Source: Desulfobulbaceae bacterium
Lineage (GTDB): Bacteria > Desulfobacterota > Desulfobulbia > Desulfobulbales > Desulfurivibrionaceae
DNA length: 5,747 bases
NCBI GenBank assembly: GCA_003517965.1
Contig: DOZO01000017.1
Span: 1 to 5,747 of the forward strand
Reading direction: 5' to 3'
The notes beneath the pieces are model-generated. The model was given only the letters and a program-made list of their open reading frames with translations, made no database searches and was not told the origin of the DNA. The position numbers and the translations under genes are program-made. Shown piece by piece: positions 1 to 5,697 of this stretch. The stretch's first letter is position 1, and each line of letters begins with the position of its first letter.

Positions 1-242
1 ACCATCAGGCGAGAATGCGCATTCATGCCCGGCTTGATCGGGTGGCCTTGGGTAACTTTGGTGATGCGGAACCCATCGGGGAAGGGCTTTCCGAATTGCG
101 CATCCACCACGGACCTGGGTATCGGCTGTACTGCATGCAACGTGGCATGCGGGTGGTGGTGATGCTGTGCGGCGGAGACAAAAGTTCACAGGCCCGCGAT
201 ATCGAACAGGCGAAGCGCATCGCACAAGAGTGGAGGGATTAG
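1..242 (+). CDS. RelE/HigB-like toxin (HI1419-type addiction module killer), 5' truncated by window edge
   Basis: This is the C-terminal part of a type II toxin of the RelE/ParE superfamily. Members are usually about 95-105 residues and most act as ribosome-dependent mRNA interferases. The frame stays open to the first base, and the residues before the internal ATG at 15 (HQAR) fit the conserved RxRMxxARI region of full-length relatives, so that ATG is not the real start. Visible family signatures are LGNFGDAEPIGEGLSELRI, then GPGYRLYCMQRG and LLCGGDKSSQ-like text (here MLCGGDKSSQ), ending in an IEQAKRIAQEW helix. The gene ends 3 bp before the antitoxin start, in the toxin-first order typical of this TIGR02683/TIGR02684 pair. 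A strong GGAGGG Shine-Dalgarno for the antitoxin lies inside its last codons at 232-237. Family assignment is from recognised sequence pattern; the RNase activity is inferred from family. Confidence 0.88.
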   Translation, partial: HQARMRIHARLDRVALGNFGDAEPIGEGLSELRIHHGPGYRLYCMQRGMRVVVMLCGGDKSSQARDIEQAKRIAQEWRD

Positions 243-245
243 ACC

Positions 246-536
246 ATGGCTGAAAAATTTACCCGGTACGACACTGCGGAATACCTGAAAACCGATGCGG
301 ACATGGCCGCCTATCTTGATGCCTGTCTCCAGGAAGCGGGAGACGATCCGACCTTCATCGCCCACGCCCTGGGAGTGATTGCCCGCGCCCGTGGCATGAC
401 CCAACTGGCGCGGGACACGGGCCTGGCGCGGGAAAACCTGTACAAGGCACTTTCCGCCGACGGCAATCCGGAATTCGGCACAATCCTGAAGGTGGTCAAG
501 GCCCTGGGCCTGAAGCTGCACGCCGGGATAGCCTGA
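246..536 (+). CDS. XRE-family antitoxin (HI1420-type addiction module antidote)
   Basis: This 96-residue protein is the cognate antitoxin of the upstream toxin. It probably neutralises the toxin by direct binding and represses the shared promoter through its helix-turn-helix. The N-terminal part (FTRYDTAEYLKTDADMAAYLDACLQEAGDDPTFIAHALGVIARARG, here described by its ends) is the signature of the HI1420/TIGR02684 family. The HTH follows at about residues 50-85 (MTQLARDTGLARENLYKAL, then the NPEFGTILKVVKALGL helix). The start is well supported: ATG at 246 has GGAGGG at 232-237, 8 nt upstream, and follows the toxin stop by 3 nt, so the pair is one transcript with likely translational coupling. 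Length matches the family (about 90-105). No operator is visible because the promoter of the pair lies outside the window. Confidence 0.92.
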   Translation: MAEKFTRYDTAEYLKTDADMAAYLDACLQEAGDDPTFIAHALGVIARARGMTQLARDTGLARENLYKALSADGNPEFGTILKVVKALGLKLHAGIA

Positions 537-572
537 AATGAGACCTTACCCGATAAAGGAACCAATCCACCC

Positions 573-935
573 ATGACCACACCGACCAAACCCGATATGC
601 TGTCCGAGGCCCAGCGCGCGCTGGAACAACGGGCGCAAACCTATCGGGAGAAAGCGCTCAAGATGTATCCCTGGATTTGCGGCAGGTGTGGGCGCGAATT
701 CGGCGGCAAGAAGTTGCGCGATCTTACGGTTCATCATAAGGATCACAACCACGACCACAATCCGCCTGACGGCAGCAACTGGGAGCTGTTGTGTATCTAC
801 TGCCATGACAATGAACATGACCGAGATAGTGTTGCCGATGCCTATGGGGCGCTGAAACCGCAGGGAAAACAGGAAACTATTGCCACCTCAAATCCCTTTG
901 CCGCGCTCGGGGCCATGCTGAAGGATAATAAATGA
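573..935 (+). CDS. yajD: HNH nuclease, YajD family
   Basis: A 120-residue cytoplasmic HNH-type putative endonuclease closely resembling E. coli YajD (about 115 aa). The conserved block YREKALKMYPWICGRCGREF at residues 24-43 is followed by LTVHHKDHNH (51-60), DGSNWELLCIYCHDNEH (66-82) and a C-terminal NPFAALGAML motif (108-116) that is also a YajD hallmark. Cys36/Cys39 and Cys74/Cys77 form the structural zinc site; His54-His55, Asn69 and His78/His82 are the candidate beta-beta-alpha-metal active-site residues. All key residues are present, so it should be active, although the natural substrate of YajD is not established. A possible AAAGGA ribosome binding site at 555-560 is 12 nt from ATG, which is long spacing. 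It lies 36 bp after the antitoxin and its stop overlaps the next start as ATGA, so it is cotranslated with yehS. Whether it shares a transcript with the toxin-antitoxin pair cannot be decided. Confidence 0.93.
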   Translation: MTTPTKPDMLSEAQRALEQRAQTYREKALKMYPWICGRCGREFGGKKLRDLTVHHKDHNHDHNPPDGSNWELLCIYCHDNEHDRDSVADAYGALKPQGKQETIATSNPFAALGAMLKDNK

Positions 936-1423
936 CGAACAACGATGTGTTACGCGGGGTGCGCTATGCCCTGGCTCTCTCCACTGCCACCCTGGCTGAG
1001 ATATTCAGCTTATCCGGGCAGACGGTTGCCCAGGACAAGATTATCAGTCTCCTGAAAAAAGACGAGGAAGAAGGCTTTATTGCCTGTACTGATGCGCTTA
1101 TGGAGGATTTTTTGAGTGGCCTCATTATCTACAAACGAGGCAGACAGGAAGGCAAACCAGAGCGACCCGCACAATCGGTCGAGCCACTCACCAATAACAC
1201 TATCCTGAAAAAACTCCGCATCGCCATGATACTCCAGGAAGGCGACATGCTCGCCATTTTACAGCAGGCTGGCAATCCGGTCTCGAAATCAGAGCTGTCC
1301 GCCTTGTTCCGCAAGGCCGGGCATAAGAACTACAAGGAATGCGGCGACCAGTTCCTCCGCAATTTTCTCAAAGGGTTGGCGCTTCGTTATCGAGATACTG
1401 GACCCAGGCCTTCGCCGGGGTGA
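932..1423 (+). CDS. yehS: YehS family protein (DUF1456)
   Basis: A 163-residue protein of the DUF1456/YehS family (E. coli YehS is about 156 aa); its function is unknown. It consists of two tandem copies of the DUF1456 unit. Copy 1 spans about residues 1-68 (MTNNDVLRGVRYAL ... FLSGLIIYKRG). Copy 2 spans about 86-154 (LTNNTILKKLRIAM ... FLKGLALRYR). A charged linker at 69-85 joins them. The repeated 'TNN.(V/I)L' opening and the 'C.D..(M/F)L..FL.GL' ending are visible in both copies. The start ATG overlaps the yajD stop (ATGA) and is preceded by AAGGA at 921-925 with 6-nt spacing, so it is both independently initiable and coupled. No signal peptide or membrane segment is seen, so it should be cytoplasmic. 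It ends 37 bp before the convergent stop of the SprT-like gene, with no clear terminator in between. Confidence 0.93.
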   Translation: MTNNDVLRGVRYALALSTATLAEIFSLSGQTVAQDKIISLLKKDEEEGFIACTDALMEDFLSGLIIYKRGRQEGKPERPAQSVEPLTNNTILKKLRIAMILQEGDMLAILQQAGNPVSKSELSALFRKAGHKNYKECGDQFLRNFLKGLALRYRDTGPRPSPG

Positions 1424-1460
1424 TGGCGCTTGCTATGCCGATTAGCTCTGCAAACGACTC

Positions 1461-2564
1461 TTAACCATCAGCCAGCAATAAGCCCGTATTGCCGCCGTCA
1501 GCACCGACCCCCTTGTGGATCAGCAACTGTTTACCCTCCTGCTGCCCGGCCTGATAGGTACCGGCATGAACCCGAGGTCCGCTGTGCTGCACGGTGCGGA
1601 GACGAGGATAGCGCGTCCGGTAGTAGCGAATCAGCCCAGGATCGGAGGCGCAGATCAGACTGGAGGCCATATTGTCACCAGTAGTGGTGCGCATGGCCTC
1701 CCGATCCTGAAGACTAAGCTTTTCCCGAAAACCGTTCAGCACCCCAAGCCAATAGGAATTCTTCTCTCTGCCCGCCGCCCGCGTTTTTTTCCGATATTCC
1801 TGCCAGAGATAATCCAGCCGCCTGATGAGAAAATGATAAACATGCCCGGCCACGGCCAGGTTTTCCTTGGCCCCGGTCAGCTCGATCACCCGCAGGGTTT
1901 CGCCGCTTTGCGCCTCAAACTGCCGAGAGATGACCACGTTAACGTAAAAGAAATCCTTGAGGATCGCGGCAATGACTCGCTGGTGCGCGGCAATCCGCCT
2001 GCTGCCTGGGTTGATGATCAGGTAATCATAATCGGTAGCGGAATGCCGGTGGAGCCGTTCGAGGTTGTATCTACGCAGAATGGCGTTGGCCTTCTGCATG
2101 GCCAGGGCGGCCTCATGCTCGTTGGCGCTCTGGGCCAGGGCAAAAAGCTTTTCCACCCTGGCCAGTATGCCCCCGGATCTCTGGCCCTCCCCGGTAAGCA
2201 GGCGCGGAATTGTCCCTTGAGCGGAGCGAAATTCGGGATGCACCCCCAGTCGGTCACAGGCCTCCTGAAAGGCCGGGCCATGCGGCAGTTCATCCCCCCG
2301 AGCCATAACCTGCTGGACGTACTGATGGCTCATCTCGTGCTTTAATACCTCCAGTACCACATCCCAGGCATGATCCCGGATCAGCCAGGAGGCCAGGCTG
2401 AGGGTGTCCTGCCCCAACGACCAAGTCCCGGCCCGGCTCTGTCCCTCGCGGATCTCAAAGAGCGGCAGCCTGAGGCGTACCCGGTACAACCAGCATAGAT
2501 GCCGGTATTCCTGGGCCAGTTGTCTGCGCCAGGCCTCCATGAGTCGACTCTCTTTATCGCTCAC
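1461..2564 (-). CDS. SprT-like zinc metalloprotease with DUF2786 domain
   Basis: A protein of 367 residues from the chosen GTG start. The N-terminal SprT-like domain (about 8-125) holds the zinc-protease motif HEMSH at 76-80 (His76, His80, catalytic Glu77) and a probable third ligand His95 in PHGPAF, as in SprT/Spartan proteins, whose eukaryotic members cut DNA-protein crosslinks. A DUF2786 segment follows at about 132-171 (ARVEKLFALAQSANEHEAAL region). Next comes a conserved-looking alpha/beta region (about 190-300) of the kind that follows DUF2786 in other proteins. The last about 60 residues are basic and low in recognisable motifs. Start choice: GTG at 2564-2562 has AAGGGG about 7 nt upstream; the TTG two codons earlier abuts that site, and an ATG lies eight codons downstream. 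It starts 17 nt after the RNase H stop, indicating an operon. DNA-repair activity is inferred from distant relatives and the actual substrate is unknown. Confidence 0.88.
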   Translation of the reverse strand: MSDKESRLMEAWRRQLAQEYRHLCWLYRVRLRLPLFEIREGQSRAGTWSLGQDTLSLASWLIRDHAWDVVLEVLKHEMSHQYVQQVMARGDELPHGPAFQEACDRLGVHPEFRSAQGTIPRLLTGEGQRSGGILARVEKLFALAQSANEHEAALAMQKANAILRRYNLERLHRHSATDYDYLIINPGSRRIAAHQRVIAAILKDFFYVNVVISRQFEAQSGETLRVIELTGAKENLAVAGHVYHFLIRRLDYLWQEYRKKTRAAGREKNSYWLGVLNGFREKLSLQDREAMRTTTGDNMASSLICASDPGLIRYYRTRYPRLRTVQHSGPRVHAGTYQAGQQEGKQLLIHKGVGADGGNTGLLLADG

Positions 2565-2581
2565 TGCCAATCCCCTTATCT

Positions 2582-3286
2582 TCAGCCCTTGTACCCTGCA
2601 TCCACCGGCAGATCAGCCTGCCGGGCCGAGGCCACCGCCAGTTCATCGCAACGCTCATTAAATGGATTACCATTGTGGCCCTTGACCCAGTTGAAGGTGA
2701 TCTCCAGTCCCTCAATCAAATCAAGCAACTGGCGCCAGAGATCGGGATTTACCGCAGGCTGTCTGTCCGCCTTGACCCAGCCCCTTTTCCGCCAGCCCTT
2801 GGCCCAGCCCTTGCTGATTCCATTAACCACATAGCTGGAATCGGAATAGAGGGCCACTGGCCGATCCCGATGCTCCAGCTCGCGCAGAGCCACGATACAG
2901 CCCATCAACTCCATCCGGTTGTTGGTGGTCAGGCAAAAGCCGCCGCACAGCTCCTTGCGCTGGCCATTGTAGACCTGGACAATGCCGTAGCCGCCCGGCC
3001 CCGGATTATAGCGGGCTCCGCCATCGGTGTAGATGCAGACCACGCCCTCCGTGGGAGAGGTGTCCGCGTCTGGAGCAGACCCGGATTTAACCGTACTTTT
3101 GCCACTGCCCGGCCCACCCTGGCCCGAAGAGGGATTCTTCAGCCAGGCCTCAGCCTCAACCCTTGTGGCAAAGCCCTTGAATCTGGCGCCCTGAAAGCCG
3201 ATGACCTGAGCCTGGGCCTTGGGCCAATTATCGTAGATGCCAGGCACCCGCCCGGCCAGGATCGCGTAAAATTTCTTTGCTGCCAT
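2582..3286 (-). CDS. rnhA: Ribonuclease HI with N-terminal viroplasmin domain
   Basis: A 234-residue RNase H that degrades the RNA strand of RNA:DNA hybrids (R-loops, lagging-strand primers). Residues 4-50 form a viroplasmin/caulimovirus-type hybrid-binding module (KFYAILAGRVPGIYDNW ... GFATRVEAEAWL), like that at the N-terminus of eukaryotic RNase H1. A Gly/Ser/Pro-rich linker occupies about 52-80, and the catalytic domain about 82-222. All catalytic acids are present: Asp88 (IYTDGG), Glu126 (NNRMEL), Asp149 (YSDSS) and Asp214 (NERCDELA), plus the assisting His204 (KGHNGN). The basic protrusion region (GWAKGWRKRGWVKAD) is also present. The start is ATG at 3286-3284, because the viroplasmin motif begins right after it and AGGA lies 10 nt upstream. 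The frame stays open 35 codons further up, but that extension has no family similarity. It is the first gene of a leftward operon with the SprT-like protease. Confidence 0.94.
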   Translation of the reverse strand: MAAKKFYAILAGRVPGIYDNWPKAQAQVIGFQGARFKGFATRVEAEAWLKNPSSGQGGPGSGKSTVKSGSAPDADTSPTEGVVCIYTDGGARYNPGPGGYGIVQVYNGQRKELCGGFCLTTNNRMELMGCIVALRELEHRDRPVALYSDSSYVVNGISKGWAKGWRKRGWVKADRQPAVNPDLWRQLLDLIEGLEITFNWVKGHNGNPFNERCDELAVASARQADLPVDAGYKG

Positions 3287-3418
3287 GTCTGGATAGTCCT
3301 TGTTTGAGTTCTTGCCGCATTCTCTAATTTCAACTATGTTGCCGGAGCAAGAATATACCATCGCCGCCAAGCCGCAAATGACGATGATCAAATCACCCCC
3401 GCATCAACTGGTAAAAAA
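3287..3418. promoter_or_regulatory. Divergent intergenic region between rnhA and the zinc-ribbon gene
   Basis: These 132 bp separate the start of rnhA (minus strand) from the start of the small zinc-ribbon gene (plus strand), so promoters for both directions should lie here. The region is more AT-rich than the flanking genes. A TATATT hexamer on the minus strand (3357-3352) resembles a -10 box for rnhA, but no -35 match lies 16-18 bp upstream of it. On the plus strand TTGAGT (3304-3309) could be a -35 element, but no good -10 is at the right distance. Promoter content is inferred from gene arrangement, not from convincing boxes. Confidence 0.4.
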
Positions 3419-3422
3419 ATGA
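3378..3422 (+). CDS. Possible 14-codon leader ORF overlapping the zinc-ribbon start
   Basis: A short frame reads MTMIKSPPHQLVKK and stops at TGA 3420-3422, which overlaps the ATG of the downstream zinc-ribbon gene (3419-3421) in an ATGA arrangement. Such an overlap allows translational coupling. It would explain how the downstream gene is translated despite lacking a visible Shine-Dalgarno. However, the leader itself has no clear ribosome binding site, and an ORF this short can arise by chance. The run of seven adenines just before the overlap could also allow slippage, but nothing in the sequence requires it. Confidence 0.22.
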   Translation: MTMIKSPPHQLVKK

Positions 3423-3586
3423 AACTATTTGTCACGCCCCAGGGCGACCGCTGGCTTTGCTCCGAATGCGAAAAAGAACTCGCCGATACCATCAGCGAAC
3501 AGGGCTGGCGGGTGGCCTTTACCAAAATCGACCCCATGCTACGCTGTGCCGAATGCAAGCAGGGCGACATAGAAATTCTTGATTGA
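3419..3586 (+). CDS. Small zinc-ribbon-like protein (two CxxC), 55 aa
   Basis: A short protein, beginning MKLFVTPQGDRWLC, that I do not recognise as a named family. Its two CxxC knuckles are CSEC (residues 14-17) and CAEC (43-46), 25 residues apart. This is the usual geometry for a single four-cysteine zinc ribbon. An acidic helix (EKELADTISEQ) and a short strand (WRVAFTK) lie between them, and the tail is acidic (QGDIEILD). No membrane segment or signal peptide is seen. ATG at 3419 is the only in-frame ATG, GTG or TTG start upstream of the first knuckle back to the stop at 3305. It has no Shine-Dalgarno but overlaps the stop of a possible leader peptide. Codon use and GC-rich third positions match neighbouring genes, and the minus-strand frame over the same bases has no motif, so the plus-strand reading is preferred. 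Role unknown; such proteins often bind nucleic acid or partner proteins. Confidence 0.68.
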   Translation: MKLFVTPQGDRWLCSECEKELADTISEQGWRVAFTKIDPMLRCAECKQGDIEILD

Positions 3587-3587
3587 T

Positions 3588-3695
3588 TGTAACTGTCCAG
3601 CAGCACCATATCTGCGTTGTCATCGGCCTGCTCGTGTGCAATAGCACACTTCGCAGACCTCTTTCTATCATCTGCGGCACTGCTGAACAGTTACA
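3588..3695. repeat. Palindromic element with 16-20 bp terminal inverted repeats and internal hairpins (MITE-like or structured RNA)
   Basis: The left arm TGTAACTGTCCAGCAG (3588-3603) is the reverse complement of the right arm CTGCTGAACAGTTACA (3680-3695), with one mismatch. Inside lie TCTGCG (3611-3616) paired with CGCAGA (3652-3657), and within these a perfect hairpin GTGTGC-AATA-GCACAC (3634-3649). A second copy of TCTGCG at 3671-3676 can pair with the same CGCAGA, so two folds compete. As minus-strand RNA, the arm mismatch and the next two inner positions become G-U pairs, extending the stem to about 20 bp; plus-strand RNA would have C-A mismatches there. If the ends are taken as GTAAC/GTTAC (3589-3694), both sides are flanked by ATT, a possible 3-bp target duplication. 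No coding frame is evident. It begins at the stop codon of the zinc-ribbon gene. A non-autonomous mobile element, a dispersed palindromic repeat, or a structured RNA/terminator are all possible. Confidence 0.75.
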
Positions 3696-3745
3696 TTGTT
3701 TGGTTTTTGTCCAATTCCGGCATCAAGCTGAGCAGCTACGATTAA

Positions 3746-4621
3746 TTGATTCAATCATTGAAAAAATTTAAAAAAATATACCTCGAAATCACCAACCGCT
3801 GCAATCTTTCTTGTAGTTTCTGTCAGCAAAGCGGACGGGCTAAAAGCTTTATGCGCCCGGAGGATTTCCGCGCCATCCTTGGTAAGATCAAAGGGCATAC
3901 CGACCATCTTGCCTTGCATGTGCTGGGAGAGCCCCTGTTGCATCCGGAGCTTGCCGAACTCCTCACCCTCTGCCAAGAGTACGACCTCAAGAGCAACCTG
4001 ACCACCAACGGCACCCTGCTACCCCAACGTCAGAAACTTTTGCTGGCCAGCCCGGCCCTGCGCCAGGTCAACATCTCCCTGCACAGCTTCAGCGACCAGC
4101 AAGACAATCCGGCCCTTGCCGGCTACCTGGACGGGATTTTTGCCTTTATCCGGCAGGCCGTTGCCACCGAGCTGCTGATCAGTCTGCGTCTCTGGAATCT
4201 ACCGAGCACAGACACCAAAGCCCCCGGCCCCAACATGGCCATCCTGAGAGCACTCGCGGAATTTTTCGCCCTGCCCGAACCGCTTGTCACCAGACTTACC
4301 CCAGGCCACGGCCTCACCCTGGCCCCCAAGGTTTTCCTAAGCCAGAACGCCCGTTTCACCTGGCCGCATGCCCCGGCCCCAGACCTGGGCGACACGGGCA
4401 TCTGCCGGGGGCTGCGGGATCATGTCGCTATCCTGGTTGACGGCACGGTAGTGCCCTGTTGCCTTGATGCCGAAGCGGATATCCCCTTGGGCAATATCTA
4501 CAGCCAATCCCTTACCGAGATCTGCACCAGTCTCCGCGCCACCGCCATCCGCACAGGCTTTTCCCAACGGCGGCTCAGCGAACCCCTCTGCCGCCGCTGC
4601 ACCTTTCGGCAAGCATTCTAA
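3746..4621 (+). CDS. Radical SAM/SPASM domain protein, function unknown
   Basis: A cytoplasmic radical SAM enzyme of 291 residues. Near the N-terminus, YLEITNRCNLSCSFC carries the CX3CX2C motif (Cys19, Cys23, Cys26) that binds the [4Fe-4S] cluster used to split S-adenosylmethionine; GEP at 61-63 is the SAM-binding motif, and TTNG (86-89) and the NISLHS strand (109-114) are typical of the barrel. The C-terminal part resembles a short SPASM/twitch domain with additional cysteines: Cys220, Cys238-Cys239 (DGTVVPCCLD), then PLGNIYSQSLTEI and Cys282/Cys285 (PLCRRC). These probably hold an auxiliary cluster. SPASM proteins often modify peptides or proteins, but no precursor peptide gene is adjacent and the substrate is unknown. 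An in-frame TAA at 3743-3745 limits the start to TTG 3746 or TTG 3758; neither has a good Shine-Dalgarno. It converges on rlmN with a 4-bp overlap of stops. Confidence 0.9.
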   Translation: MIQSLKKFKKIYLEITNRCNLSCSFCQQSGRAKSFMRPEDFRAILGKIKGHTDHLALHVLGEPLLHPELAELLTLCQEYDLKSNLTTNGTLLPQRQKLLLASPALRQVNISLHSFSDQQDNPALAGYLDGIFAFIRQAVATELLISLRLWNLPSTDTKAPGPNMAILRALAEFFALPEPLVTRLTPGHGLTLAPKVFLSQNARFTWPHAPAPDLGDTGICRGLRDHVAILVDGTVVPCCLDAEADIPLGNIYSQSLTEICTSLRATAIRTGFSQRRLSEPLCRRCTFRQAF

Positions 4622-5697
4622 GCCTTGCCTGCCAGCTGCCCGCAAGCCGCGGAGATATCCGCGCCCCGGCTCTGCCGGATAAAGGTGTTAAAGCCCGCCT
4701 CGCGCAGCACCTTTTGAAAAGCCAGAGTCTGCGCCTCGTCCGGGCAGGCGTACTCAGTATCGCCGGAGGCGTTATAGGGCAGCAGGTTGATTCGGCTGGG
4801 GATGCCTTGCAATTTTTCCGCCAGCAGCCGTGCGTTTGCCAACGAATCGTTGATCCCCTTGAGCATGATGTACTCGAAAAGAATCACCTTCTTTTTCCCC
4901 AGTGGATACCTGCGGCAGGCGGCAAGCAGCGATTCCAGACCATAAGTTCTATTCACCGGCATCAGGCGGCTGCGAACCGCGTCATCAGCGGCATGCAGGG
5001 AAACGGCCAGATTGACCCGAATATCCCGACCCAGATCATCCATGCGCGGCACGAGGCCACAGGTGGAAACAGTGATTCGTCGTTCGGAAAAACCGAGGCC
5101 ATGCTCATCCATGAGGATAACCAGCGCGGCAAGAAGGTTGTCGTAATTGGCCAGGGGCTCACCCATCCCCATGAAGACCAGATTGTTAAGTAGCTCGCGC
5201 GGCGTAGCTCGCTTGATGCCGGAGGCAAGCATGTGATTCATCACCGCCAGCACCTGACCCACAATCTCGGCAGGCCGCAGATTGCGAACCAGGCCCTGCG
5301 CCCCGGTAAGGCAGAAGCCACAGCCCATGGCGCAACCCGCCTGAGAGGAGATACATACGGTATGGCGACCGTCTTCGGGAATGAGCACGCTTTCGATCAT
5401 CGCGCCATCCGCGAGCCGAAAGGCGAATTTTTCGGTACCATCCGTTGATTTTTCCACCGTGGCAGAGACAAGGTTACTAATAGTGGCATGGCTGGCAAGC
5501 AGGGCCACCACTTCCCGGCTGACCCCAAGCTGGGAAAAATCGAAAACGCCTGGCTGACACAACCGGGCAAAAATCTGCCTGGCCCGCTTGGCAGGCAACC
5601 CCAGGGATATTACATAGTCGCTCATCTGATTTTGGGTAAGATCGCGCAGCTCGGTTTGCCCGCGCCTTGGCGACTGTTGTTGTGGGTAGATAATCAT
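4618..5697 (-). CDS. rlmN: Dual-specificity RNA methyltransferase RlmN (23S rRNA A2503 / tRNA A37 C2-methyltransferase)
   Basis: A radical SAM enzyme of 359 residues that adds a methyl group to C2 of A2503 in 23S rRNA and of A37 in a subset of tRNAs, tuning translation accuracy. The order of motifs matches RlmN: TELRDLTQ...LGLPAKRARQIF (residues 15-43), then CISSQAGCAMGCGFC with Cys122, Cys126 and Cys129 as the CX3CX2C cluster ligands and Cys115 before them. GMGEP (177-181), RITVSTCGLVP (207-217), NLAVSLHA (229-236) and EYIMLKGIND (275-284) follow. Cys352 (AACGQL) is the C-terminal cysteine that carries the methyl intermediate and forms the covalent RNA adduct. All essential residues are present and length is normal. 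ATG at 5697-5695 was chosen: AAGGTG lies just upstream (short spacing), and the 15-codon TTG/GTG extension to 5742 has no family similarity. Usually a housekeeping gene. Confidence 0.96.
   Translation of the reverse strand: MIIYPQQQSPRRGQTELRDLTQNQMSDYVISLGLPAKRARQIFARLCQPGVFDFSQLGVSREVVALLASHATISNLVSATVEKSTDGTEKFAFRLADGAMIESVLIPEDGRHTVCISSQAGCAMGCGFCLTGAQGLVRNLRPAEIVGQVLAVMNHMLASGIKRATPRELLNNLVFMGMGEPLANYDNLLAALVILMDEHGLGFSERRITVSTCGLVPRMDDLGRDIRVNLAVSLHAADDAVRSRLMPVNRTYGLESLLAACRRYPLGKKKVILFEYIMLKGINDSLANARLLAEKLQGIPSRINLLPYNASGDTEYACPDEAQTLAFQKVLREAGFNTFIRQSRGADISAACGQLAGKA

Noticed and set aside
1475..1492. Perfect 6-bp inverted repeat GCAATA/TATTGC with a 6-nt loop near the convergent ends of yehS and the SprT-like gene, considered as a terminator.
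   Set aside because: It lies inside the SprT-like coding region, has a short AU-rich stem and is not followed by a T-run on either strand.
1515..2345. Long plus-strand open frame (276 codons) antisense to the SprT-like gene.
   Set aside because: It has no recognisable domain, while the opposite strand encodes HEMSH and DUF2786 signatures; it is an antisense shadow in GC-rich DNA.
2675..3307. Long plus-strand open frame (210 codons) antisense to rnhA.
   Set aside because: The minus strand carries all RNase H catalytic residues; the plus-strand translation is low-complexity and motif-free.
3352..3380. Possible minus-strand sigma70 promoter for rnhA using TATATT as -10.
   Set aside because: The hexamers at 16-18 bp spacing do not resemble TTGACA, so a full promoter call is not supported.
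3388..3609. Minus-strand open frame of 73 codons opposite the zinc-ribbon gene.
   Set aside because: It shows no motif and begins inside the palindromic element. The plus strand over the same bases encodes a protein with two CxxC motifs, so this is best explained as a shadow.
3697..3708. T-rich stretch after the right arm of the palindrome, considered as the tail of an intrinsic terminator for the zinc-ribbon gene.
   Set aside because: The T-tract is interrupted by several G residues, and the stem arms are about 76 nt apart with internal structure, unlike a standard terminator; kept only as an alternative for the element.
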